Program-made: the position numbers and the translations under genes
Shown: piece by piece, positions 1 through 8,782 of the stretch
Layout: each line of letters starts with the position of its first letter
Position numbering within the stretch: the stretch's first letter is position 1
Source: an uncultured Oscillospiraceae bacterium
GTDB lineage: Bacteria > Bacillota > Clostridia > Oscillospirales > Acutalibacteraceae
Assembly: GCA_900547305.1 (NCBI GenBank)
Contig: URGH01000016.1
Location: forward strand, 1 to 39,315
Length of the DNA stretch: 39,315 bases
Reading direction: 5' to 3'
The notes under the pieces: generated by a model
Seen by the model: only the letters and a program-made list of their open reading frames with translations
The model's database searches: none
Told to the model about the DNA's origin: nothing

Positions 1-717
1 TTCTTTTATATAAAGCAGGACAGTACCGCCGCGCATGCGTCGGTTACCGGCAAAGGAAAAACCGTAAATATTAAAATAACCTTTGATAACGGCACAGCCG
101 TTGCATATATCGACGGTGAAAAAGTACTCGAAAAAACAGGACTTGAACAGATAGAGTATTATCCGTCTGTAACGCTCGGCTACAATCTCGCCTCCGATTG
201 GCAGGGTTCTTTTGATAACTTTTCAATCAGAGAGTACGACAATATTGTATCGACCGAGGCTGACGCGACAGGCTCAAAGCTGGTACTGCGCAGCGTAAAG
301 GATGTAAAAGAGGTCGGTTTCAAAGCAACACCGGCAGAGGGCGAAATTAAGGTTTCAACCGATTATGTCAGCGCGAACGCAAGAGGAAAGCTGCCGTTTA
401 AGGTTGCACAGGACGGCGTTTACTATGCCGATATTGACCTTGACGGCGAGGTAGGGGCAACCGATATATCATCCCTTAAAATCACGCTGCTTTCCGGCGG
501 GGATAATACCGCGGCGGATATTAACGGTGATACGCTTATTAATATTCTCGACCTTATAAAGATCAAAAAGCTATTGACAAGCGCCGATACGGTTGAGCCG
601 ACATCGGACAGATACACATATTACTTTAATACGCCCGGCGGTGCTGAAACGGTAACTCCTTATTACATTCTGAATGACGGAACGGAAATTTTGGGAGAAG
701 CCGTAGTAATAGGTTAA
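1..717 (+). CDS. C-terminal part of a secreted LamG-like/dockerin-like protein (5' end outside window)
   Basis: Open from the first base in frame 1 to TAA at 715-717, so only the last 238 residues are seen. The first ~75 residues have the concanavalin A/LamG-like pattern of secreted carbohydrate-binding modules (YIDGEKVLEKTG, then GSFDNFSIREYD). Near residues 145-195 come two EF-hand-like dockerin repeats (DIDLDGEVGATD and DINGDTLINILD), each followed by a helix. About 45 more residues follow (YTYYFNTPGGAE...). The same LamG, beta segment and dockerin order recurs in the GH31 protein at 2005, so the two are related by duplication or module sharing. The catalytic part, if any, is upstream. Secretion is inferred from the modules; whether the dockerin binds a cohesin cannot be judged here. 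Confidence 0.75.
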   Translation, partial: FFYIKQDSTAAHASVTGKGKTVNIKITFDNGTAVAYIDGEKVLEKTGLEQIEYYPSVTLGYNLASDWQGSFDNFSIREYDNIVSTEADATGSKLVLRSVKDVKEVGFKATPAEGEIKVSTDYVSANARGKLPFKVAQDGVYYADIDLDGEVGATDISSLKITLLSGGDNTAADINGDTLINILDLIKIKKLLTSADTVEPTSDRYTYYFNTPGGAETVTPYYILNDGTEILGEAVVIG

Positions 718-722
718 ATTTG

Positions 723-751
723 CGGGCGGCGCGGTTTCAGCCCGCCGCCCG
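723..751 (+). terminator. possible GC-rich hairpin terminator after the dockerin-like gene
   Basis: CGGGCGGCG (723-731) pairs perfectly with CGCCGCCCG (743-751) around an 11-base loop, starting 6 bases after the stop codon. No T-tract follows, so intrinsic termination is uncertain. Confidence 0.4.
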
Positions 752-782
752 TATTAAAGCACCCGTGCGGTAATACTAAAAT

Positions 783-812
783 TTGACAGATGATTATTTT
801 ATGTGGTAAAAT
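783..812 (+). promoter_or_regulatory. sigma-A-type promoter of the LacI-family gene
   Basis: TTGACA at 783-788 and TAAAAT at 807-812, separated by 18 bases. It lies about 50 bases upstream of the regulator's start codon, and no other gene intervenes. Confidence 0.6.
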
Positions 813-863
813 GAGTGTCATAAACAGAGCTATAACAAGACATATTAACGGAGGGTGCTTTAT

Positions 864-1877
864 ATGGTAACAATATGCGATGTCGCAAAGGCGGCGGGGG
901 TTTCGAAAGCGGCAGTTTCATACGCCATGAGCGGCAGCGACAAGGTCTCTGAAAAAACAAGGGAGAAAATTCTGGAGGTCGCGGCGCAGCTTAATTATAT
1001 ACCCAATAAAAACGCGCAGATACTGCGCAAGGGCAAAAGCCGCAGAGCGGGGCTGTTTGTCACATATTTCAGCGGCTCTTACTTTATGTATCTTACCGAA
1101 TCGGCAAGCAAGGCGTGCCTTATGGACGGCTACGGTCTTGACGTGCATATTGTTAAATGCCGCACCGCACAGGATATGATTTCCGAAATACTGTATTCGG
1201 ATGTGGATATTGCAATTGTGCTTTATAGGTTTACCGCGGAGGATGAAAAATATCTGACGGACACGCTTTCGCAAAGAGGCAAATCCATAGTTTTTCTTTC
1301 CTCAACAAATTATTACGACCATGCTTCAAGCGTTGTTATAAACAATACCGCGAGCTTTGCCGAAATGGCGGATTATCTTTACGAAACGGGTCACCGCAAG
1401 ATAGTTTATCTGGGCGGTTTTCAGAATACCGACGAAAAGGAACGCTACGAGGGCTTGAAGCTCGGGCTTGAAAGACACAACCTGAAAATTTTCGATATTT
1501 GGGATTATTCCGATACCGACCCTAACGAATGGGTAGGCTTTCAGATTACGAATTCGCACTGTAATAAATTAACAGTGCTGCCCGACGCCATTTGCTGTGC
1601 AAACGACCCGCTAGCGATAGGCTGTATAAAGGCGCTAAAGGCTTTCGGGTATAACGTCCCGCGCGATATAAGCATTACGGGCTTTGACAACCTTATACCC
1701 GCAAAGCTGTGCAGCTATAAGCTCACCACCATGAACAGCCCGGTAAGCGAGCTGGGCAAGCTGGCGGTTGAAGAGGCAATAAGGCTTTTAAACCCCGATG
1801 AAAAGGGAAAAACCGTTATGGTAGATTCCTGTATATCAAAGGGTGAAACCGTAGCGATAAGGGCAAATGCGCGGTAA
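864..1877 (+). CDS. LacI-family transcriptional regulator
   Basis: A 337-residue regulator with the standard LacI layout. Residues 2-24 are the DNA-binding helix-turn-helix (TICDVAKAAGVSKAAVSYAM), followed by a hinge and a periplasmic-binding-protein-like sugar domain ending with the typical ITGFDNLIPAKL segment. The start at 864 is preferred over an in-frame GTG at 855, because that GTG overlaps the ribosome site GGAGGG at 850-855. It stands alone under its own promoter, directly upstream of the GH31 and GH3 genes on the same strand. By family habit it represses them until a sugar ligand binds. AGCCG half-sites between it and the GH31 gene are candidate operators. The ligand is unknown. Confidence 0.92.
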   Translation: MVTICDVAKAAGVSKAAVSYAMSGSDKVSEKTREKILEVAAQLNYIPNKNAQILRKGKSRRAGLFVTYFSGSYFMYLTESASKACLMDGYGLDVHIVKCRTAQDMISEILYSDVDIAIVLYRFTAEDEKYLTDTLSQRGKSIVFLSSTNYYDHASSVVINNTASFAEMADYLYETGHRKIVYLGGFQNTDEKERYEGLKLGLERHNLKIFDIWDYSDTDPNEWVGFQITNSHCNKLTVLPDAICCANDPLAIGCIKALKAFGYNVPRDISITGFDNLIPAKLCSYKLTTMNSPVSELGKLAVEEAIRLLNPDEKGKTVMVDSCISKGETVAIRANAR

Positions 1878-1888
1878 GCATAATAAAA

Positions 1889-1974
1889 TTAAGTAATAAC
1901 TGTTAAGCCGGTATAATCACAAAGCAGGATTGTATCGGCTTAAATTTTAATGCAAAACATGTCGGCTCAGCCGA
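1889..1974 (+). promoter_or_regulatory. GH31-GH3 promoter with overlapping AGCCG palindromes (candidate LacI operators)
   Basis: TATAAT at 1912-1917 has a weak TTAAGT 17 bases upstream (1889-1894). The -10 box sits in the left arm of a 15-bp imperfect palindrome (1904-1918 with 1928-1942, two G-T mismatches). A second palindrome, TCGGCTcAGCCGA, is at 1962-1974. Four AGCCG/CGGCT half-sites therefore occur between -10 and the start codon. The position suits repression by the adjacent LacI-family protein. The operator role is inferred; the upstream hairpin could instead end the regulator's transcript. Confidence 0.4.
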
Positions 1975-2004
1975 TAATCATGATTTATGAAAAGAGGACT
2001 CATT

Positions 2005-4665
2005 ATGAGCCACGGCATAAAAAAAGCCGTAGCTGCTGCAGCAGCGGCATTAACGGTGCTGGCGGGACTGCCCGGGTTTGTTTATAATGCGGAATTTGAG
2101 GCGATGGAGTCAGCCGGAGTTTACCGCAATAACTTTGATACAAACGGCAGTTTATCGCAGATAACGGATGATTTCAATATTTATTACGATACATACGACT
2201 CCTGGGAAAACACATTAGCGGATGTAACAGACGCGCCGCAGAGGTACATTACCGCGGTAAACAACCGCATTGAGCGCGTGTGTACCGCGGAAGTACCCGA
2301 GGATAAGGTGGGGGAGGCTAACCGGCCTTTTTGGGGAATTGCGTACTACACCTATAAAAAGCAGACCTTTAAAAATTTTGAGCTTACGGTTGACGCGCGG
2401 TTTTCATCTGAGGGGAACAATTATAACGCGATTACCATAGGAAGTATGGGCGGCGGCTTTAAAAGCAACGGCGGCTTTACATTGGGCTTTTGGAATGAAA
2501 GCGATACGGATTTACATGTTTACCTTGGAAACGCGGCGGATGTTAAAACAAATTTTGACGACTGGTATATTCACGATTGCACAGGGAAAGCAGTTTATAC
2601 GCACAAAAGCGGCGATTATAATTATAAAATAGGTCTTACGGTGAAAAACGGATACGCTGCGTTAAAAATAGACTCAAAAATTATTCTGAATAATATATAT
2701 GTAGGCGAAACGGACGGATATATTTCATTGACTCACGGTCAGTCACCCGGCGGTACGGGTGAAAACGCTCCGTCATATTACGATAATTTTTCGGTAACGA
2801 GCCTTGACCCCTGCCGAAAAGAGGGGAACGGCGAGTATTCAACCAATTTTGAGTCCGAAAGCGATATATTGAACGACTTTAATTTTTATTACGATACGGC
2901 TGACAGCGCGGAGAATACGCTTGAAAATATTTCGGGGAATGTAGCTAGATACATAAAGATTGACGGCGGCAGAATAGAAAGAGTGCGCGACAGCGGCGAA
3001 CCGGGATATTGGAACGACGGAAACCGACCGTACAGGTGTATGACCTACGCCGTATATAAAAATAGGAAGTTCAAAAATTTCAGGCTGAGAGCGGACGCAT
3101 ATATGCCGCCTTACGGAACGGCATACAACGCCGTGACCGTGGGAGATATGGGAGCGGGGCTTAAAAGCAATAACGGCTTTACCGTAGGCTTTCAGTGGAA
3201 AAGTACTACCGAAACAGAGGTGTATATAGGCGGGGCCGACGGCGTAAAGGAAAACTTTGACGATTGGTATATTCACGATTCCGCCGGCAAGGGCGTTTTC
3301 ACGCACGAAAGCGAAAACTATAATTTCAACATTGATTTATATGTTAAAAACAGCCTTGTAACCCTTAAAATTAACGGAATAACCGTGCTGGAAAATATAT
3401 CCGTAACAAGAAGCGAGGGTTATATATCCCTTGTTAACGGGCTGGCGCCCGGCGCTTATTACGATAATCTTTCGGTAACAAGCCTCGGCGAAGAGGAAAT
3501 GCTGTATCTCGGAACGGAAAATTCGGTGGTTTCGGTTGCGGCGGACGATATTACGGATATAAGCTATATAGGCGTAATTCTGCGGTATTCATCGGTTGAA
3601 GCGGCGGGCGGCGAAAGCCAAACCGTATACAGAATAGGAACGGATATTACCGACAGTCTTTCCCGCGGCAAAACGCCCTATTATATTGCGCCCGATAAGG
3701 TTTATTACTGCGATATAAACGGGAACGTCGGCACGGGAACGGACGATCTTGCAACGCTGAAAAAACACCTGCTGGGAGCGGAAAACGCGGCAAATCCGAA
3801 ATGCGCCGACGCAAACGGCGACAAAACGGTGGATATAAGGGATCTCATAAGGCTGAAAACGGTTTTTTCTTACGAAAACGGAGAGTCCGTATCGAAAAGC
3901 GATATGTATAATTACGCGTTTCGTATACCCGATACCGTGCAGAGCGCCGACAGCATAGAAATTCAGCCGTTTTTTATTACGAACCGCCGCGAATACTTAT
4001 TCGGGAAATATGAGGTGGCCGCGCCCGATACGCGTTGGAGCAGTCCTGCGGGTATTGATAAAATTGTCCGCAAAAGCAAAAAGGCGGAGCTTGTAACGGA
4101 ATCGGGCGAAAGATTTTACATTTCATTCCCAACAGATGGCGGGGTGCGGGTCTGCACAAATTCCGAGGGCCCGTTTTCTCCCGCGGGTCTTAAAACGGTG
4201 GGTTACACGAAAGAGTCGGGCGGAAGCCTTGTTTTATCGGCGGGCGACTGCGGAGTGCGGATAAATACCGAGGTTTCGCCGTGGCGCATGGAATTTTTAA
4301 ATTCGGCGGGAAACGCGGTGCATACCGTTTCGGCAAATCAGATTTTTTCGGGAACTCAGAGCGGCAGAAAATGCAGAGTAAAACTTAAAGGCGGCATTTC
4401 GGACGGCGAGGTTATTTACGGCCTGGGCGAGCGCTACAATTCGTTTAATCAGGTAGGAAAACACCTGAAGCTTTGGAACACGGATACGGGCTATCATGTG
4501 GCGGGGGGAAGATTCGGAAAAGAATTTATCCTATGCCAATGTTCCCATATTAAACAGCAGCGGCGGGTATACGCTTTATTTCAATTCGGTATACGGCGGA
4601 ACGGCGGATATCGCATATTCCGATTCGGGCGAATACGCGCTGGAATTCAGCGGCACGGATTTTGA
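2005..4665 (+). CDS. N-terminal fragment of a frameshifted secreted LamG-LamG-dockerin-GH31 protein
   Basis: First part of a large secreted glycoside hydrolase whose frame breaks near 4503. The start at 2005 has AAGAGGA six bases upstream; the ATG at 1987 has no ribosome site. A signal peptide (KKAVAAAAAALTVLAGLPG) opens the protein. Two tandem LamG-like modules follow (about 2130-2810 and 2838-3490), both carrying FDDWYIHD and YYDN(F/L)SVTSL. A dockerin-like EF-hand pair (DINGNVGTGTD, DANGDKTVDIRD) lies at about 3710-3870. Next comes the GH31 N-terminal beta domain, ending in GEVIYGLGERYNSFNQ. After the G6 tract at 4503-4508 the remaining ~50 codons are missense relative to the family, which continues in the +1 frame (next entry). 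Intact, the protein would be about 1,430 residues. Confidence 0.85.
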   Translation: MSHGIKKAVAAAAAALTVLAGLPGFVYNAEFEAMESAGVYRNNFDTNGSLSQITDDFNIYYDTYDSWENTLADVTDAPQRYITAVNNRIERVCTAEVPEDKVGEANRPFWGIAYYTYKKQTFKNFELTVDARFSSEGNNYNAITIGSMGGGFKSNGGFTLGFWNESDTDLHVYLGNAADVKTNFDDWYIHDCTGKAVYTHKSGDYNYKIGLTVKNGYAALKIDSKIILNNIYVGETDGYISLTHGQSPGGTGENAPSYYDNFSVTSLDPCRKEGNGEYSTNFESESDILNDFNFYYDTADSAENTLENISGNVARYIKIDGGRIERVRDSGEPGYWNDGNRPYRCMTYAVYKNRKFKNFRLRADAYMPPYGTAYNAVTVGDMGAGLKSNNGFTVGFQWKSTTETEVYIGGADGVKENFDDWYIHDSAGKGVFTHESENYNFNIDLYVKNSLVTLKINGITVLENISVTRSEGYISLVNGLAPGAYYDNLSVTSLGEEEMLYLGTENSVVSVAADDITDISYIGVILRYSSVEAAGGESQTVYRIGTDITDSLSRGKTPYYIAPDKVYYCDINGNVGTGTDDLATLKKHLLGAENAANPKCADANGDKTVDIRDLIRLKTVFSYENGESVSKSDMYNYAFRIPDTVQSADSIEIQPFFITNRREYLFGKYEVAAPDTRWSSPAGIDKIVRKSKKAELVTESGERFYISFPTDGGVRVCTNSEGPFSPAGLKTVGYTKESGGSLVLSAGDCGVRINTEVSPWRMEFLNSAGNAVHTVSANQIFSGTQSGRKCRVKLKGGISDGEVIYGLGERYNSFNQVGKHLKLWNTDTGYHVAGGRFGKEFILCQCSHIKQQRRVYALFQFGIRRNGGYRIFRFGRIRAGIQRHGF

Positions 4666-6292
4666 TTTTTATGTATACACGGGAACTCCTGCCCAAAACA
4701 CGGCGGCATATACCGCACTTACGGGAAGACCTTTCGCCGCGCCCGAATGGGCGTTCGGCTATTGGATAGGCAATACCGCCGATGGCTGGGAATCGGGTAA
4801 CGCGGCTGAATTCGCAAATAATTTAAGGCAGACGCTTGAAAGCTATAAAAGCATGGGCGTAACGCCCGCCGCAGTGTTTTTGGAGGGGCTTAACGGCTCA
4901 AATAAAGACGTTGCGGATATTGCGAATGAGTACGGCGTAAAGCCGCTTGTCTGGGAAAATCCGTCTGTTACCCTTATGGGAACGGACGGTCTGTCGCTGT
5001 CATCCCTCAGAAAACTTTTGCCCGGGGTAGAGGATTTTGACCTGCCCGTGCCGCACAGCTTTGACAAATTGCGGATTCAGGCCTATTGGGGGGATTTTTC
5101 CAATCCGAATATAAAGGCGGCGTTAAAAAAGGGCGGCTTTACCGAATTTATAAACAGGGGAATCCGCGGCGCAATGGTGGATTACGGCGAATATATAGAT
5201 GAGGACATGTCGTTTTACAACGGCATGAGCGGCGCGGAAATGCACAATTACTATGCGTATTCTTACAATAAAACCGTTAATGAAATATTTTCGGAAAGTG
5301 TGGGGAACGATTTTGTCATGTTCGCCCGCGCGGGGTGCGCGGGTAGTCAGCATTATGCAGGTTCGTTCGCGGGGGATCTAAGGGCGACCTTTTACGGGCT
5401 TAGAATGGCGTATTTCGCGGGGCTCAGTATCAGCGCAAGCGGCTTTTCAAACTGGGGGAGCGACATAGGCGCGTTTCACGAAACACCCACCGACGAATTA
5501 TATATGCGGTGGCTTGAGTTCGGCACATTCAGCCCGTTTATGAGAACGCATTGCGGCAAAGACCCGTGGAATTTTTCCGCAGACGCGCAGAGGACTTTTC
5601 TTAAATACTATTGGTTAAGGGAAAACCTGAAGGACTATATTTACAGCGCAAATTTAAAGGCGGCGGACTGCGGCACGCCTATTATGCGCTCTATGGCGGC
5701 GGCGTTTCCCGAAGAAGAGCGGCTTGCGGGCATATACGACCAATATATGTTTGGCGACAGCCTGCTTATTTGCCCCGTGCTTTATGAGGGCACCGTTTCG
5801 CGCACGGTTATACTGCCGCAGGGAAACTGGGTCGATTTTTGGACGGGCGCCGTATACGGCGGCGGGTCGGAAATAACCGTAAGAGCCACGGCTGATACAA
5901 TACCCGTGTTTATTCGCGCGGGCTCTGTGGTTAAAACGGAAATTTCAGGCGATTACGCGCTTTGCAGTGATATGAACAACGCGCGTTACGGCGCGCTGCT
6001 TGTACAAAAAGGCGAAGCCGCGCTTGAAAGCGTTTATTATACCGATAATAAAAAATACACCTTTAAAACCGAGAATATTCCGGGCGGGTACCGCATTAAT
6101 AACTGCGATTCCGAGAAATCGTGTATTCTGATTGCGGCAGGCTCGGTTGTCGGGCGGGTCACGGTTGACGGAAAAGAGCTGCCGCGGCTTACCTCAAAGC
6201 CCGAAAAGCCTACGGTACCGGGCTGGTACACAGAGGGCGGCAGAACGGTTATATTCACAGGCGGAAGCTGGAACACAGCAGAAATTTACTGA
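4496..6292 (+). CDS. C-terminal fragment: GH31 alpha-glycosidase catalytic domain (frameshifted)
   Basis: This frame continues the GH31 homology lost upstream (GEDSEKNLSYANVPILNSSG). It carries the whole catalytic barrel: the nucleophile segment GAMVDYGEY near 5170, the ARAGCAGSQHYAG strand near 5325, and the acid/base segment WGSDIGAF near 5455. GH31 C-terminal beta domains end at TGA 6290-6292. GH31 enzymes are retaining alpha-glucosidases, alpha-xylosidases and relatives; the substrate cannot be told from these motifs. The ATG at 4496 is probably not a native start, because it lies inside the upstream gene without a good ribosome site. One G fewer in the tract would restore a single frame. 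Real inactivation, phase variation and sequence error all remain possible. The GH3 gene follows after 19 bases. Confidence 0.85.
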   Translation: MWRGEDSEKNLSYANVPILNSSGGYTLYFNSVYGGTADIAYSDSGEYALEFSGTDFDFYVYTGTPAQNTAAYTALTGRPFAAPEWAFGYWIGNTADGWESGNAAEFANNLRQTLESYKSMGVTPAAVFLEGLNGSNKDVADIANEYGVKPLVWENPSVTLMGTDGLSLSSLRKLLPGVEDFDLPVPHSFDKLRIQAYWGDFSNPNIKAALKKGGFTEFINRGIRGAMVDYGEYIDEDMSFYNGMSGAEMHNYYAYSYNKTVNEIFSESVGNDFVMFARAGCAGSQHYAGSFAGDLRATFYGLRMAYFAGLSISASGFSNWGSDIGAFHETPTDELYMRWLEFGTFSPFMRTHCGKDPWNFSADAQRTFLKYYWLRENLKDYIYSANLKAADCGTPIMRSMAAAFPEEERLAGIYDQYMFGDSLLICPVLYEGTVSRTVILPQGNWVDFWTGAVYGGGSEITVRATADTIPVFIRAGSVVKTEISGDYALCSDMNNARYGALLVQKGEAALESVYYTDNKKYTFKTENIPGGYRINNCDSEKSCILIAAGSVVGRVTVDGKELPRLTSKPEKPTVPGWYTEGGRTVIFTGGSWNTAEIY

Positions 6293-6311
6293 TTTTTCGG
6301 AGGAAAAAACA

Positions 6312-8624
6312 ATGGCGTCAAAATATGCAAGATTCTTATATTTCCCCTGCAAACCGACAGGGCGGAACAACACGCTTTCAACAGCCTGCAAGGAGCACCT
6401 TGAGCTTTGCAGGAAAGCGGCGTGCGAGGGCATGGTGCTTTTAAAGAACAGCGATAACGCCTTGCCGCTTAAACAGGGCGAAAAAATCGCGTTGTTCGGA
6501 AACAGCATGGTTGATTATGTTAAATGCGGGGGCGGCAGCGGTATTGTTCACTCGCCGTATATCCGCACGGTGCTTGACGGATTTAAAATAAAGGAGCAAG
6601 AGGGCAAGGTTTCGGTTTTCGCCCCGCTTTCGGAGTATTATTCCGAGCATTTGAAAAATGCCGAGCGCGCCGAAATGCCCCATCAGGATTATGCGCTTGT
6701 TGAAGAGCTTGATATTCCCGAGGATTTATTCCGCGCCGCCGCAAACTTTGCGGATACGGCAATTATTACAATAGGTAGGCTTTCAACCGAGGGCGAGGAT
6801 CACAGCGCCGTCGCGGGTGATTTTCTGTTTTCCGAAAAGGAAAATGCACTGATAAAAAAGGTATGCGCAAGTTTCAAAAAGGTAGTTGTCGTTCTGAATA
6901 CCGGCACTGCAATTGATACATACGGGCTTTCCGAAAACGGGAAAATATCCGCCGTGCTGCTTGCCTGGTACGGCGGCACCGAGGGAGGGCAAGCCGCAGC
7001 CGATATACTCTGCGGGGACGTTAATCCGTCGGGAAAGCTGGCTGATACCGTCGCCGTATCGTTTGATGATTTTCCGTCAAGCGCGGGCTTTAACGAATCT
7101 GATGACTATGTAAATTATACCGAGGATATTTATGTGGGTTATCGGTACTTTGAGACTGTTCCCGGGGCGGCGGAAAAGGTTAATTATCCTTTCGGGTTCG
7201 GTTTGTCTTATACCGATTTTAAAATTGACGGAGTCTGCGGCTTTGAAAGCGGCGGATACATAACGTTTGCCGCCACCGTTACAAATACGGGCGAAAGAGC
7301 CGGCAAAGAGGTGGTTCAGATATACTGCGAAGCGCCGCAGGGATTGCTCGGCAAGGCTAAGAGAAGTCTTATCGCCTTTAAAAAGACAGGGCTTTTAAAC
7401 CCCGGGGAAAGCGAAACCCTCGCGCTGCGGGTCAGAACGGCTTCGCTTGCAAGCTATGATGACCTCGGGAAAATCAGCAAATCGGCGTATGTTCTTGAAA
7501 AGGGCGAATACGGCTTTTATGTGGGAAATTCGGTGCGAAACGTTATTAAGACGGATTTTACCTTGAAAATTCCCGAAAATATTGTTACCGAGCAGCTTGA
7601 AACACGCTGCGCGCCAACCGCTCTTGAAAAGCGCATGCTTGCCGACGGTAGCTTTGAAAAGCTGCCCGCGCATAGCAAAACCGAGCATAAGCCGAATAAT
7701 ACTTTAAGCGGCGCGGCGACCATGAAAGAGGCGGTTATGTTCGATAAAGCGGGCGAGGAAATTTCTCTTGACGAATTTATTGCGCAGCTTACCGATGATG
7801 AGCTGATTTATATGCTCGGCGGTCACGAAAGCACGGGAATAGGCGACACAGGTAGCTTCGGCGGGCTTAAAAGGCTTAACATACCGTATATTACGGTGGC
7901 GGACGGACCCGCGGGGCTTAGAACAAGCAGGGAATGCGGCATTTTACCAACGGCATGGCCGTGTGAAACGCTTATAGCCTGCACATGGAATACCTCTCTT
8001 GCCGAAAGTATAGGCAGAGCGGGCGCGCTTGAGGTAATAGAAAATAATCTCGGGGTTTGGCTGGCGCCGGGTATTAATATTCACCGCAGCCCGTTCTGCG
8101 GCAGAAATTTCGAGTATTATTCCGAGGATCCGCTGCTCGCGGGTAAAATGGCTGCTGCCGAGGTAAGGGGAATACAGTCGGCGGGCGTTGCACCGTCGGT
8201 AAAGCACTTTGCCTGCAATAACAAGGAAACCAACCGCAATGCAAGCGATTCGCGCGTGTCCGAGCGCGCTTTGAGGGAAATATATCTAAAGGGCTTTGAA
8301 ATATGCGTAAAAGAGGCTGACCCGTGGCTTATAATGACCTCGTATAATTTGCTCAACGGTGTGCATACCTCGGCAGATTATGAGCTTATAACCGGAATAC
8401 TGCGCGGCGAATGGGGCTACAAGGGTCTTCTCACCACCGATTGGGAAATTCCCGCACCGCATACGGATGAGCTGCTTGCCGGTAACGATATTAAAATGCC
8501 GAAAGGCAGACCCGAAGAGCTGCGCGGCGCGCTAAAAGACGGAAAAATAACAAGAGCCGACCTCGCAGCTTCTGTAAAACGGATTTTGGAAATGTTTATA
8601 AAACTTGAAAAATACAAGATTTAG
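6312..8624 (+). CDS. GH3 beta-glycosidase with swapped domain order
   Basis: A 770-residue GH3 enzyme without a signal peptide, so cytoplasmic. The domain usually C-terminal in GH3 comes first (residues ~30-250, with STEGEDH supplying the usual acid/base Glu), then a fibronectin III-like domain (~310-430). The (beta/alpha)8 barrel is last: VADGPAGLR, SVKHFACNNKETNR near residue 630, and the nucleophile Asp in LLTTDWE near 710. This order is known from some Ruminococcus and Butyrivibrio beta-glucosidases. The start at 6312 has GGAGG about eight bases upstream; an upstream in-frame ATG at 6132 lies deep in the GH31 gene and was rejected. Co-transcription with GH31 is likely. Beta-glucosidase is the best guess; beta-xylosidase is possible. 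Confidence 0.9.
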   Translation: MASKYARFLYFPCKPTGRNNTLSTACKEHLELCRKAACEGMVLLKNSDNALPLKQGEKIALFGNSMVDYVKCGGGSGIVHSPYIRTVLDGFKIKEQEGKVSVFAPLSEYYSEHLKNAERAEMPHQDYALVEELDIPEDLFRAAANFADTAIITIGRLSTEGEDHSAVAGDFLFSEKENALIKKVCASFKKVVVVLNTGTAIDTYGLSENGKISAVLLAWYGGTEGGQAAADILCGDVNPSGKLADTVAVSFDDFPSSAGFNESDDYVNYTEDIYVGYRYFETVPGAAEKVNYPFGFGLSYTDFKIDGVCGFESGGYITFAATVTNTGERAGKEVVQIYCEAPQGLLGKAKRSLIAFKKTGLLNPGESETLALRVRTASLASYDDLGKISKSAYVLEKGEYGFYVGNSVRNVIKTDFTLKIPENIVTEQLETRCAPTALEKRMLADGSFEKLPAHSKTEHKPNNTLSGAATMKEAVMFDKAGEEISLDEFIAQLTDDELIYMLGGHESTGIGDTGSFGGLKRLNIPYITVADGPAGLRTSRECGILPTAWPCETLIACTWNTSLAESIGRAGALEVIENNLGVWLAPGINIHRSPFCGRNFEYYSEDPLLAGKMAAAEVRGIQSAGVAPSVKHFACNNKETNRNASDSRVSERALREIYLKGFEICVKEADPWLIMTSYNLLNGVHTSADYELITGILRGEWGYKGLLTTDWEIPAPHTDELLAGNDIKMPKGRPEELRGALKDGKITRADLAASVKRILEMFIKLEKYKI

Positions 8625-8654
8625 CTGTTTCGGGAAAATTTGTACAAACCAAAG

Positions 8655-8699
8655 GCTCCCCTCTGTTTCGGCTTTGCCGAAACAGAGGGGAGCGTTTTT
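8655..8699 (+). terminator. strong intrinsic terminator after GH3; truncated member of the dispersed hairpin repeat family
   Basis: A perfect 18-bp stem (8655-8672 with 8676-8693) with a three-base loop TTT, then GTTTTT. The arms GCTCCCCTCTGTTT/AAACAGAGGGGAGC and the left flank TTTGTACAAACCAAA match the first hairpin of the repeats at 9135 and 22607, but the second hairpin is absent. A repeat copy appears to serve as the terminator of the glycosidase operon. Confidence 0.8.
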
Positions 8700-8782
8700 C
8701 TGCTTATTTTAACTTGTTTCCGCGTAAAAATTAACGTTCAGTCAAATCGGTTAAATTCATGCCGTCATAAATTACCCGAAAG

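Noticed and set aside
918..1559. Minus-strand frames opposite the LacI gene
   Set aside because: Shadows of a clear gene; low-complexity composition and no motifs.
4496..4512. Programmed ribosomal frameshift in the GH31 gene
   Set aside because: No slippery heptamer, stop codon at the shift or stimulatory structure is evident; an indel in the G tract explains it more simply.
6132..6311. Longer start for the GH3 gene
   Set aside because: These codons lie within the GH31 coding end and have no GH3 homology; ATG 6312 has a proper ribosome site.
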